A model generated the notes under the pieces. The model had not been told where the DNA came from and did not search any database. It saw nothing but the letters and a program-made list of their open reading frames with translations. 64,000 nucleotides of DNA from Astropecten irregularis (taxonomy: Eukaryota > Echinodermata > Asteroidea > Paxillosida > Astropectinidae): NCBI GenBank assembly GCA_963971285.1, contig OZ020244.1, forward strand, positions 19,716,001-19,780,000, written 5' to 3'. Below, piece by piece: positions 28,121-40,490 of the stretch. Every line of letters starts with the position of its first letter. Position 1 is the stretch's first letter. Position numbers and translations under genes: made by a program.

Positions 28121-29562
28121 AACCTTTCATGTCATTCTGCATAGGGCTGTGTTTTTATATAAGCCAACACTGTCAATATTTTAGTCTTGTCATTTCTGAG
28201 CAATTAATATACATCTAAGTTTGCTGCTGTTAGGATAGATGGTATAGATACCGTTGTCATGGCCACCAGCCTTGAGGAGCAGCTCCTCTTCAGGGCAGGA
28301 TACAAGGAAATCATTGACTTTGATGTCATCATCATCAAAGCAGGCATTTCCTTCTCAATAGACAAAGTTTAAAGGTGCATTAGCTTTTGCAACATTGCTT
28401 CATTCCTAGAAGTGACTTATGTTATGAAAGTTGAATGATGTGGATCCAATGGTCTCCGATTTCATCAATCCCTTCAACTGCCAAGACAGCCATTACACAA
28501 ATGCAGGCAATTTAAGTAACATTCTCAATCTTCAACTGTTATTTTCAACAGTAACCTTGCTATGAACTCAGTACAACATGAAATCCCTGCATACCGGTAG
28601 TTGCATTTTAAGTGGTTAATAATAATCTTGCCTCTGACTGACAATGGTAACCTTGCTGCAGCTCCTCCCCAAGGCTAGCCATAATCCCTCATAGGTCTAT
28701 TGTTACTGAATTCACTAATCCGGACATGGTACTCCATTCTTGCACTGCAGTATAAAAGCTATGAACGCACCAGTACAGTACACACTCCTTCGCTATGCAG
28801 AGCGTGCAGAGAGCTCCCAGAAGACAGCCCGTGTGCTCTACTGCTCTACTCTTCTCTGCATTAACAACCATTTTCAGAAGTTCAACTTGTGTCTGGATAC
28901 AGGGATAGGATTCACTCCTTACACTGCAGTGACTATTCCAGTGGAAGAGCATGTATTCGTTGACCACTGTCAATTTAGTCAAGAAGCAACAAAAAGGTGC
29001 AGACTCTCACTTTCATTTAGCTATTTTGTTGTCCAAATTCAAGCTACATGTAAACTAAAGAGGTTTAATCATTGATTGGGTAATAGTGTCCTTACGCATT
29101 TTTGTGGTCGCCATGACGTATGACATTATGGGTGAATCACAACCACTAACTGCATACCATTATTGCACTTTTCGCGGCAGTTGACCGCTGTTTTAATAAC
29201 TTTTTTGTAGATTTCACTTGATTTCTAATTATCGTAGACTATTTAAAGCAAGAAAAGATTTTTCAGAAAAAATCATGCCACTATGAAAACACACAAATAA
29301 AAATAAGTAAGACGAAAGTTAAAATTCTGTTACGTCCATACAGCGTTTTACTGTTTGCAGTTAAAACAGATCGGTTTTATTTTTGGTTTTAAGAGGCCAG
29401 TTATAAAATAAAGCGCGCGGATTTATCTGTGTGTTGAATATAAACAAGCGTGCCACAACAGGTGTTACGTAACCAGCTGCCACGCTTCTCTACACTGAAA
29501 CAGTATGTTGGAAAGTTATTCTTTCCCGACAGCCTTTTAGCAGTAAACTAGATTGGTTTTAA

Positions 29563-29932
29563 AGGGATGGTACAGAACTGGTTTTTGCAACAAAACTGTT
29601 GCTTACAGTGAAAGCACATTATGTAATCCATCATATACCTTAACTGACAAACCTGTAGAAGTTCGAGGTCAATCAGCCATCGGGGTCACGAGAAAATAGT
29701 GAAAACATGTGTACAGAGAACTGTACACATTTCAACGAATGAATAAAACGCTTCGAAGCGATTTATTCCAATCGGAAAATAGTTTCATTTATTTCTCAAC
29801 GAATATGACATTTCAGACAAAAACATTTCATGGGATGTTTTCTCCTATTATCACCATTATACTGTGTAAGTTTTATGTGAATCTGTGATCATGAAGTGTA
29901 TTTTGTCTTACCAATTAGACTGTACCCTCCCT
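29563..29932. mobile_element. TTAA-flanked MITE, copy C (diverged)
   Basis: TTAA at 29559-29562 and 29933-29936. Ends AGGGATGGTACAG and CTGTACCCTCCCT. The interior has ACATTTCATGGGATGTTTTC and a TATCACCATTATACTGTGTA block aligning to copies A and B. Confidence 0.72.
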
Positions 29933-30334
29933 TTAAGCGCTAAACCCTCCTCCCGAGCATATCAGTTTCAACTTAGGTGTTTTAGCGGTGGATAAAACCG
30001 ATCGGTTTTAGATGTTAAAATGTTTGAGAGTGTCCAGACACATATTGCTAAAACCGATCGGGTTAAAACAGTTAATTGTTTTAGCAAATTCAACACGCTG
30101 TCTGAACGTACCCCTTGGCTTGAGTCTGCCAGTTGTTGATTCAAACTGTACAGTCAGAATACAAGTACCGGGTACAATATGTGCTGTGACAAAACTCCCT
30201 GTGTGCAATGAGCTGTTGATAATGAGCTCATTATCACAGCACCGACAGGAGAACAGCAATAACACCAAAAGAAATAAAGTAAATACATAGCAGTATTTTT
30301 ACATTCCTCCATTTCTTCCTCCTTCAACAACTGC

Positions 30335-30475
30335 CAATGGGAGACTTTTGGAGATTCAGTCTTGAGTCAACAGCGCACGCGCAAACCATGCTTGCGCAAT
30401 TGTGAGCATGCGCGCGTTGTATTGCTTGTGCAAGCGCTGTTGACTCAAGACCGACTCTCCAAAAGTCTCCCATTG
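30335..30475. mobile_element. ~140-bp palindromic MITE, copy 3
   Basis: CAATGGGAGACTTTTGGAGA at the left and TCTCCAAAAGTCTCCCATTG at the right. The centre ACGCGCAAACCATGCTTGCG matches copy 1. Confidence 0.85.
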
Positions 30476-30648
30476 AGAGACAAAAGTTAATATTGCACAG
30501 TCAATATTGATGTGAAAGCAGTGCAATTATGAATCCCAACACTTTCATATGTCTGGGTAATATATATAAACAGCCTTTTCCAAAGTAACAGTAGCATTGA
30601 TTTGTCTCTGAATTGTGCTACCATGCCTGTCATTCATCATTATACTAC

Positions 30649-30790
30649 AGTGGAATGCCACTATAATGAACATTGCTATATTAACTATCAGGCTATACTG
30701 AACATCATGTTTGGCTTCCAATTTTGTGTACAATACATGTAGGCCTACATATCGAATATGGTACCTGATATCACTACAATGAACCACGAC
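30649..30790. repeat. Possible pogo/Tigger-type remnant
   Basis: CAGTGGAATGCCACTATAAT followed by repeats of ATA.TGAAC (ACTATAATGAAC, GCTATACTGAAC, CACTACAATGAACC) is typical of pogo/Tigger element ends. No transposase is seen. Confidence 0.4.
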
Positions 30791-31286
30791 TATATAAAAA
30801 AAAATTCCTTTCTTTGTCTAGCATGCGTATCATATCACTCATACCTTCCAGCTCGGACGGATGGATAAGGCTTTACATGTGGCTTGACTCTGCAGTTGTC
30901 CAGAGCACCTGTAGCTAGGAGACACCAATATTCATACTGTTCATCAGCAAACAGTCTAATGGGAGATTTCAATATCTTTGACTCTTCTTTTTCAGGATTC
31001 TGACTGGTTCAAGTTTGAACACATTGCAGCTTATTAACATTGGAACTTGAAGCAAGAAATCAGTGAATCTGTGCTATACTCAACATAGGAAGCAGGACAT
31101 ATCAGATGGTTGCAGAGAGTGGTATCCATCTGACGGTGTAATCTGGAGTTCAGTTTGGCTTTCAGTTTCTCATCATCATCTCAACAAGGGTTGCAGCATC
31201 TTAACAACCAGTGGAGATTAACAGGAATTTAAGTCACTGTACAAATCTTCATTGCAGTCTATTGACCTATCACTACAAGCATCAGA

Positions 31287-32270
31287 ATGTATGTTACCAT
31301 TGCAGTCTTGTTGATGACTTTTATGGCAGGAAACTGTCAAGAGAAGTGTCTGACTCGGTTCACTCTCAATTATTACAAGGCCAACAATCATGCTTTACTG
31401 CATCATGGATATCAAGCAAAGACTACATCTTCTGCAGTGATCTGCGGGATAGATTGCTCTATGGATTCACAATGTGCATCATTTAACTATCATGAGAGTA
31501 ACCACTACTGCCAGAAGAATAGCATTAGTAGGAATATGAATACTTCCATCTTTGTTGAGCTGCAAGGAAGTGCCTACTTTGATGATAACTATGGAACTTC
31601 ATTTCTGTCAATACCTGACTCTGGAAAGTACCAAAGCTGTCAGATGTTGCTTCAAGCTGGTCACCATGACAATGGTATCTATACCATCTATCCTCTTGGA
31701 ATGAGTGATGGCATACAGGTATACTGTGACATGATGACTGCTGGTGGAGGCTGGATATTATTTCAGAGGCGTCAAGATGGCTCTGTTGACTTTTACCGTG
31801 ACTGGGCTGACTACCAATCTGGATTTGGCAATCTATCGGGTGAGTTTTGGTTGGGAAACGACAGACTAAATATCCTGACAAAATATTTTCAGTGGAAACT
31901 GCATGTAGACTTGGGAGATTGGGAGGGTATGACTGCCTGGGCTGAGTATGATGATTTTAAGATTGTAGGTGAGAATTACACACTCAATATTGGCTCATAT
32001 AATGCTATGAGTACATCAGGTGACTCATTAGCAGGACATGATGCATATCGTTTTACAACAAAGGATCGGGACAATGATGGACATGCAAAAAGAAACTGTG
32101 CAGAGAAATTGGAAGGTGGGTGGTGGTTCAGTGCATGCTTTGCCTCTCACCTCAATGGCAAATACTACAATCAGAGCATTGATGTCACATACCAAGGTGT
32201 ACAATGGAAATCCTGGAAGTCCCAGTATTCCCTGAAGGAATGCAGCATGAAAATAAGGGAAATCTTGTAA
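31287..32270 (+). CDS. Secreted PAN + fibrinogen-domain protein (FReD/ficolin-like lectin)
   Basis: One uninterrupted exon of 327 residues. A signal peptide (about 1-17, ending GNC) precedes a PAN/apple-like region (about 21-85; Cys 21, 53, 57, 63, 75). A full fibrinogen C-terminal domain follows (about 116-327). Cys 118/147 and Cys 271/284 are the two conserved disulphides, and GGGWILFQRRQDGSVDFYR and GEFWLGND are family hallmarks. D260, D262, N263 and D264 in TTKDRDNDG form the usual calcium loop, and CAEKLEGGWWF and HLNGKYY border the acetyl-group-binding pocket of ficolins. The family binds acetylated or other glycans in invertebrate immunity and development. No intron is visible in the coding region. 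There is no coiled coil or collagen segment, so multimer formation would need another route. Confidence 0.9.
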   Translation: MYVTIAVLLMTFMAGNCQEKCLTRFTLNYYKANNHALLHHGYQAKTTSSAVICGIDCSMDSQCASFNYHESNHYCQKNSISRNMNTSIFVELQGSAYFDDNYGTSFLSIPDSGKYQSCQMLLQAGHHDNGIYTIYPLGMSDGIQVYCDMMTAGGGWILFQRRQDGSVDFYRDWADYQSGFGNLSGEFWLGNDRLNILTKYFQWKLHVDLGDWEGMTAWAEYDDFKIVGENYTLNIGSYNAMSTSGDSLAGHDAYRFTTKDRDNDGHAKRNCAEKLEGGWWFSACFASHLNGKYYNQSIDVTYQGVQWKSWKSQYSLKECSMKIREIL

Positions 32271-33164
32271 ACAAAACAGAGCTCTTTATTTGTTTCTGTA
32301 CGAAACACAAATTGATCCTCATTCTAATGCAGGAACAATTACCTGAGCCAGTTTCATGACAGAGTAGGCCTATCTCATCAGTTTTACATATCTACCCAAA
32401 ACATCCGAATCAATTACACAGAATATAAGCATATATTGAAATACTGTTTATCAAGAACTGTTTCATCATTCATTGCAATATTGGTGACAGTGTGCAGTTT
32501 ATTTTAGATCTGAACATGTTTGACAAAATTTCTAGTTTTTGTTGAAAGTTGAAACTCTCTGTGACCCACTCTGTCAGAATGAGTAATAAGAGCACATTTG
32601 ACAGACTGAGACATGCTTACATGTACATGTATATATGTATGTGATCACAAAGGGTATACTGGGAGACTGTAAATGGTATATGATTATGTAGGAAGCGTGT
32701 GCTATTATGTGTTGTTGAATTGTCGGTTAGCAAATTCTGACTAAAATCTGTGGGAAAATTAGTTCTTGTAAAGTGGGTCAAATTGATTTTTATCAAAGTA
32801 GTGTAATATCAATTGACATTGTAATATACTCTAGATGGATTTATTTATCATGTATTGTGTGAGTTCTGTTTTCATTACTGTGCGATCATTGAAATATTAG
32901 AAAACTGTATTTGTGACAGAGTTATTTAATGGTATCACATAAATGAGCAAGTAATTTTGAAGAGAGCAAACTGATTGAAGTCATTTTGTTTTATAAAACA
33001 AATGCACCTACCCCCGCACTGCTGTACACAGAGGTTTATTAAAGGAAAAGTAATAGAAATTTGCCTTTCAAACTGACACTAAACAATGATTTTATTGATG
33101 TTGATCAACAATGTACCCTACCGTTAAGTACTCTGAGATCATGTACTGCATTTGCTTTTACATG

Positions 33165-33245
33165 GTATTCGATTTAAATTGGTGATTTTAATCGCGATTT
33201 AAATCATGTAATTTTTAAAATAAAAATCACTGATTTAAATCAACT
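33165..33245. repeat. Inverted GATTTAAATC repeats
   Basis: CGATTTAAATTGGTGATTTT, then CGCGATTTAAATCATG, then ATCACTGATTTAAATCAAC form a mostly palindromic AT-rich block of about 80 bp. Confidence 0.55.
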
Positions 33246-34010
33246 TCTATCCCAAAGAACGTTTTTCTCTCGTTTCTCTTTTCAATTAAACCATTTCCAT
33301 TTTTATACAAAGTGCTTTAGAGGCACTTTAAAAGAATGTCACACCCTCTTGAAGTCTGATTTAACGGCATTGTTTTTATTTTCATCTGTAAAATGCAAAA
33401 CCAATATAATCAATATTTCCCAATATAAATGAAAATAAATAACTTTCTGTAAGCTGAATTCATAAACTCTTTTGAAGGAGAATATATTCCCTATAGGATA
33501 TAATGCAAGGATGTCCACCTGTCAGATACTTTTACAAAAAGCTGAGCTTGATTTGTTTGTGTTTGTTGTTATTAGGCCTATTACCCATACTTTCAGTTGC
33601 TTATTAGAACTTGGAAGAATACATGTACTACACGTACATTTGTACATGTACTTGATACAAGTGGATTTTGCCAGCAATAAGTTAGAATTAAAAAATGGAT
33701 AAGTTGCTAGGTAAATGCAACTAAAATGATTAAAAAACAATAAAAAAATCAACAACCCTGTTCAGCATAGAAACTAATAATAATACTACAACTAGAATAA
33801 GGCCAATCACATTTGGGAAATATTGAATATCTTGAATTTACTGCAGCTATATGTAAAGCACAGACATGACATCTGTAATGCTGGTAGACATGGTGAAACA
33901 TTAAGTGTACAGTAATATGGAAACTGTTAATTGAGTATAGTCTTAATATTGTGATACTATGGTGATGTGAAACTAGTGATGATTTAATTATGTACAATTT
34001 GAATTAGGCA

Positions 34011-34443
34011 ATACACCGATCCAGTAGGCCACGCCCCCTGACAAATTGACCAATCACAACGCGTTATTTAAGGTCCGACAAATTGCCGCCATTTTGTCCG
34101 ACAAAATGTTTTTAATTTTGTATTCTTTACTACACACTTTTCGTTGAGTTTACTTTTGTTTCAATGCACAAAGCAATTCTATGACAAATCCGAGTTTTAT
34201 TCTGAACCATGGTCAAGCAGTGTTTATACTTACATTATATTTCTGACTCTCGATGCCCTGGCTGAGAGGAAATGTACATTTTTGGCCTTTTGCAAAACCA
34301 AAGTCCAACAGAAATAGGTTCGTTCGGTGGTTGCGATTATGCGATGCTTCATGTGTGGCCGTTCGTGACACTTGATGTGCGTGCGCGTGTGCGTTGTTGC
34401 TTGGACGTTGCTATGGTGGGCGTGGCCTAATGGATCGGTGTAT
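34011..34443. mobile_element. TA-flanked TIR element
   Basis: ATACACCGATCC...GTAGGCCACGCCC at the left mirrors GGGCGTGGCCTAATGGATCG then GTGTAT at the right (about 27-bp TIR). Taking the outermost TA as the duplicated target fits a Tc1/mariner-type element. Length is ~430 bp and no transposase is seen. TTTGTCCGACAAAATG is a palindrome near the left end. Confidence 0.7.
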
Positions 34444-36140
34444 TACCTTTGACAAAATTTCTGAAATGTATTACAATAAGCTTATAGCCATTTTGCACTT
34501 TTCAATCATTGATGTTGATGGATCCAAGTTTTCAAGATGCTATCTCTTGGTGTGTCTTTGATGAGCAAACCATGTGACCATAGCCTTCTTGAACTAAACT
34601 TCAGACGGCAAAACATTGGAATTCATGCAAGCTACAGTAGGCCGAGGTTGTGTTCTGAGGGTCAATGTTGAAATATCTGAAATGGCTCATGTGATAGCAT
34701 CTTTACTGGGTTAAAACATATGAATGAAAATGAAAGTGAAAATTCTTAATAAACGGAAGCAACTTTTTAATTTATTAAATGGTAAAATTAAGGCTCTTAT
34801 AGTTCGGATCCATCAATGATGTACAAATTGTTGTTATTTGAATAAATATTGTACTTTAAAGTGAGATTTAATATTAGATTGTTTCAATTCACACACTTAT
34901 AAAATGCTTATATGTAAATTAGGCACAAACGTAATATATCTTCACCATTTTCTAGATGTAATAATTGATGTGTTTATACATAAACTGAAACAAAGCGATG
35001 CAACTTATTTAACGTATGCTGAGTTTGGAATTAAACAATTTTTTAATAATGAACCCTTTTACTTAAAACTAATCAATGATGGATCCAACTTACCATAATG
35101 CTATCTCATTGTTATTTGATAAATGCAAGAAACATAGCATTTTGCTTTTAGATAATATGAAGATACACGTAATTATGTCCACAAAAAAGACTCCAAATTC
35201 TGTTTGAAGAATTTTTGTCTAAACTGAAGAAAAAGACAAACTTTAGATCCATCAATGACTATTGACTAGCACTTACGTGTATATCAGTTTGAATAAATGG
35301 ATGTTTTTCATAATAAAAATACCATGTAAGTCCACTATACACTGTACAGAGACTGAGGTTAGAAAATGCTTGAAATATGGACAAGTGTCATACCACTGTA
35401 TCACCAGTAACCTTTTATATGTTGAATTATTCAAATACTGATAATGATATCAGTAATTAACCTTTCCATTGCAAGCTGAAAATGTTTGGATAATAACCTT
35501 GTTACCCTTGAAGAATCCATGCCTTACCAAGTCTTGAGTCTATATTAATACTCATTCCTAAATATTCATTTATAACATGATTTGAAAATAGTTTCATGTT
35601 GAAATCACACACATAGCAACTTCATCTGCTACTTTTGTTGCTGCACTGAAATATTTTTCTTGTAATTATATAAATCCATGAATGAATTTAATCTCTCAAA
35701 CTCTAAGGATTGTTATTGTTACCCCAAGATAAAATATGAAAAGAATGATCTCAAATACTAGTTACTAAAATGATGGATAACTTGAAATAAATCAAGCAAT
35801 TTAATGTGGTAAAATAATAATTGTATTCAATTTTGCCTAAATATTTGTTTGTCTGTGACTCTGTGTGTACGTGTCTGGCCCATCCGCCACTGAAGGTGGA
35901 TGTTGAGCCCCTCAGTCATGGAAAGGAATAGTATGGGCAGGCAAACCGGACCGAACCAGTCGACACTCGACAGTTGGTTCCCTCATTAAATGGGCTTGAT
36001 TCCCTTCTTTATTTTCACATTTTTATAATTTTATCATCATCAAATAGGGAGAACAGGCATAGATAAATTATGTGCAAAAATGCACACAACTGCATGACTC
36101 CCACTGACACCATTCTGTACGTACAGTCTAATAATATCAA

Positions 36141-36239
36141 TACATTAATTGGCGGGTCAGACAAGTTGTTCCCCAGCTGCAATCCCCGAAAACCTCAGAA
36201 GTTTGCCAAAACAACTTGTCTGACCCGCCAATTAATGTA
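36141..36239. repeat. 30-bp perfect inverted repeat
   Basis: Arms 36141-36170 (ATTAATTGGCGGGTCAGACA inside) and 36210-36239 are exact reverse complements around a 39-base loop. It directly abuts the tail of the SINE copy at 36240. Confidence 0.85.
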
Positions 36240-36541
36240 TTAATATTATTATTATTGTTTATTTATGGTAATGACACACTCACACCAAGGATTACTCAAA
36301 AGTCCCCTAGGCACTGTAGCTTATACATGTACATAGCCTGATGAAACCTTTTTTATGCAAAGATGATGAGAAGTGGTTACAGTTTTAGAGGCAGGAGGAA
36401 AACCCCAGAGTTATATTCTGGTTAAAACCCACAGACTCAGGTATAGGGACTGAAAACCAAATCCACTTGTGGACCGGGGCCAGACTTGAACTCGGTCCAC
36501 AGGTGAAAGGCGAGGAAAGAACCGCAACGCCAACCTGACTC
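36240..36541 (-). mobile_element. tRNA-headed SINE, copy 2
   Basis: Same blocks as 2495-2765: CTGATGAAACC, GATGATGAGAAG, GGAGGAAAACCCCAGAG, GACTGAAAACC, AAATCCACTTGTGGA, and GGTGAAAGGCGAGGAAAGAA at the head. The minus-strand 3' tail is ATAAACAATAATAATAATAT. Confidence 0.75.
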
Positions 36542-39500
36542 CCATGTATTGCATCAAAGATATATGCACCGGAAGGTTAACTGGATGGGGAAACTGCCAC
36601 GAACTGGGGAAACCCTAGCCAAACAGCCAAGCCAAGGACAGGATCATCACTATCATGAATACTACATACATGTACATACGCTGTATTAATTGCCGTCAGA
36701 GGGCAAACACTTTATATGAACAGTTTTGTTTGTGCTTATCGAGAAAAATGAAACAACAACCACTGGAAATTTTTTTTTTTTGGAAAGACGGAAAAATCAT
36801 TCCCAAAATGTTATATAGGTAGAATGCTGACCATTGCTTTCATTCGATCCCATATGAAAATCCAAAGCAATACAAATTACAATAGTAACTAGTACTATAC
36901 ATCATGTAGGCTTACATGTATGTATCACTGACATCAAAGAGCCCAGACGTTCCTAAACATAGAGCAATGGCATTCGTGTACATGTATTATAGTCAATGTT
37001 CGCATAGGCCTACCTACTTGTATAGCCCTGCGTATTGGCGAGGTATTTACAGTCGAGTCAATGGTTGAGTACAGGCATGTGAAAAAGTTTCATGTATGTG
37101 TCAGCCACCAGTCCACCACTGAATATTTCTGCTGGTATTCAAATTCAAAGAATACTGATATGATAATAATTGTGATATTCTACCCAAACCTGGCTCGTAC
37201 ATATATACGTACATGTACATTACATAGTAAATGGCTCAGGGGAATGTACTAACTAGTACATAATAAAAAAACTATTCCTGAACTTGAATGCCTTTGAAGT
37301 TCCAGCCTACTACCAGACAATATATGCACTTAACATCAGCAATGCAGGTACACCTGTACCCTTGACCCTGGAATTCAGCCATAAAAGAAGCTCACAAAGC
37401 TGTGATGAAGCGTGTGAATGGCTGTATAAAAAATAAGCATGGTAGTGCTCAGGTGGGCGATTTTTTTGCACCCTGTACCGGTATATTGGATTGCAAACTA
37501 CAGTATAAAAATAAACAAGGCAATACTGTTAACAATGCCTCAGAGCACATGTACATATTATACATAATGGCAAATACTTCATAACAGGTGTGCCCAGTAA
37601 ATTTTCAACTTGACACTCCCTTTTGGCCTGGAGAAAAAAGAGAATAATACACTCACAGTCTCACACCACATAGAAATATATCCATGCTCACATCAGAGAT
37701 CTGCACTCAACAATACAAGATGTCCACAACAAGTGGAGAACATTGCACGATGTCCTGTGCACAGTTACATGTGTAGCTTCACCAGGGAAACAAATTCAAG
37801 CATTTCTCAGCATTCCCGGATTAATGTATTTTAACATGTTTCTAAAACTTACATACATATCATACGTGCGTAGTTAATACCACCATTACACCAGAAAAAA
37901 ATGGCCTGTTGAGTTTATTGATAATACCCCCATTCGGAATACCTGGAATTTCTGCAGCCAAAATGCTGACGTGAAACATTACCATTTTGCAACTACGTAG
38001 ATCTATGATCAGCACTTTTTGTAATAATTTGAAAAAAAAATGCATGTCAATTCTCATGTGCTTTTGAAAATATACATTTTCTGTACTAAGTGAATAAACC
38101 TATTCGATTCATGCCTAGTTGTGTAAAAATGAAAAGAAAAGAAAGAACATGTACCTACCTGACAATTCTGAAATATTTCTTTAACTTAGGTTACAAGTCC
38201 TATCAGGTATAATGTGATGATGGCTGCAGTCAGTCTTCACATTACCCTGGTACTCTTCCTTAATTAACCAACCTGTAAAAAGCCTCTAGGTTTACATCCG
38301 TCCATGGATAGCAATGTATTGTACTGCCAAGTGCTGTTAAGACAGAGAGAGCTGTCTGATGAAGAGGCTGCTCAATGCTCATCATACAGCCTTACAGGTA
38401 AATATAGTGACGCCACAGGCCATGGGGGCAAGTTTCTGTTTCAAGTGTGTCAGCAGAGAGCCGGACATCAGCCCCTATTCCAAGTAGACAACCCCACCAG
38501 ACATTCCTGACAAATTATATTCCAATGTCAAACCATGGTCAAAACCCAGATGGTCCTTTGGTTCAACTCCATTCTTAGAAAATGATTGCCAAGACAACGA
38601 CGACGACTGACAAGTGACAACCGAAAGGTCATTCCACTACATGTACATGTCACTGTGTGGGTTGGGACATGATTTGTTTGGTGTTGATGTACACAACCCA
38701 TACACTTGAACTTCTGCTATTACACGTAGGTGTACCTCATGTTCAGGTATGTACATGTATCTGAACCTCATTCATGTCTAATATTACAAGAATTGGATGG
38801 ATTTCAAGACACTGCAACACGCAATGCAATCTTACACCGACCTTAGTGCCAGTGGGCTATGTTGGTCTAAAATTAACACATTCACCCTTTACAAGAACAT
38901 GTATAGTATGTGTTGGGTTTTGGTGAATGTTGGAAGGTTCCTAACACATGCATGAGATTGACCAATGATAAAAATGTCTGAAAACAGCTGACAGGGAGCA
39001 TTTTTATAACAAGTCTGAAATCTGAAAATCTCCCATACTTTTGTTTTGTACACAGCCTATAGAGGAAAAACATCTGAAATCCAAAACAAAAAGTCTGAAA
39101 TCAGATTTTAATCTGAGAAATCTCATCCCTGCTAACAATGATTAAATATCAAATTATTTTCTTTTTAATTGAGATCCATAATTTGTTTGCCTAGTTGCGT
39201 GTAAGTAGGAGTCAGAGTAATGTACAAACACTAACCACGTCCAGTAAACAATTTATGGTATTTAAACAGTTGCTACATGTACAAGGATTATACAAACATT
39301 TGAAATCTGGCAGTACTTTAATTAAAGGCCTTACACAAAATCAAATGAAACAACTGTTAATGAAATCAGTGGTTGACAAATTAATATTAACAGTAACTCA
39401 AAGGTACTGTGCACGAACCTGTTGCAGCCTAGTAGTAGTAGTATTCATTCTATTCTGAATCCCATTAACAAACTGCACGCATCACTTTCAGAAGTCAATC

Positions 39501-40460
39501 CATCTGCAAATTGGCCAAGTGAGTGGAATGATTGTATCACATCCAATTTGTTTCTCGTCTTGTCAAGCTGGTTTTCTTTTAGCTTAATGTTAACCAGACT
39601 AAGTGGGTTTGAAGTGAAATGCAACGTTCGAGTCCGCCCCCACACTTCCTAGTGATTGGACGGTAGAGGTAGGCTATAGCGAGCATTGACAGGAAGGGGT
39701 GATTGACCCACCATAACCCTCAAAAACAGTGTTCAGATGATGTAGGCACGAAGGTTTCTGGTGTTACGGTTTACAATGAAAATTTGGTATCAGACTGATC
39801 AAACAAAATTCTGACAGCTGACGCACAAGTTTCTGTGAAATAAAATTTCATGTTCAAAACAAACCCGCATGATATGTCAAACAAACACACAAACCCACTG
39901 GATGATAGACCCAACAGCTAGACACTAAACGATAAGGCCGTCTGGCCAATGAGGACAGATCAAGGATCAAACATGTCAGAGTACAATAACTACACAGTAT
40001 CAACAAATGCAGGTGATTAGTGCCTGTAATACTATTTGACAAAGCTGATGCATTCTTCTTATGTAAATATGATGCATTCTTCTTATATGTAAATATTCCC
40101 AGGAATACACGTCAGCACTGATAAAGAGAAACACCCATGTAATGCTGATAAGAAACTTGAAGTCAAGAGTGCAGTACCTGATAAACAACCATAAATTTAT
40201 GCCAAACATGACACAGATGTACAAACAGACCTAGAATTAGGTTAACTGGAAGGCCGCTGAGGGCCAAGGACAAAAAGCAATAATTTCCTTTAAATTGAAA
40301 TGAGTTAAAAAATATCATTCTGTGCAGAAATAATATAAATACTGCCTGAGCAACAAGTTGCTTACAGTAAGAGACAAGTTTACTACACCACCCAGTAGCC
40401 TGTATGCCTACCTGACCTGTTTAGCCGGGTTCATTCTTTAAACTATAATTTCAAACTTGT

Positions 40461-40490
40461 GTTATACCATGGCTTCCTCCATGGTTATAC
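40461..40490. repeat. Micro-insertion 3: 16-bp insert, 7-bp TSD
   Basis: GTTATAC, then CATGGCTTCCTCCATG, then GTTATAC. Counted as 8 bp, the repeats differ only at the last base. Confidence 0.6.

Larger units (their letters stand above)
20263..31286. other. 11-kb spacer rich in short mobile elements
   Basis: It lies upstream of the PRRT-like gene and may include its first exon. Elements are listed separately (20531, 20985, 21295, 23575, 23882, 24672, 27130, 27897, 29563, 30335, 30649). Other features are TACATGTA-rich stretches (about 23518-23660) and many TAGGCCTA palindromes. No coding region is supported. Confidence 0.5.
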
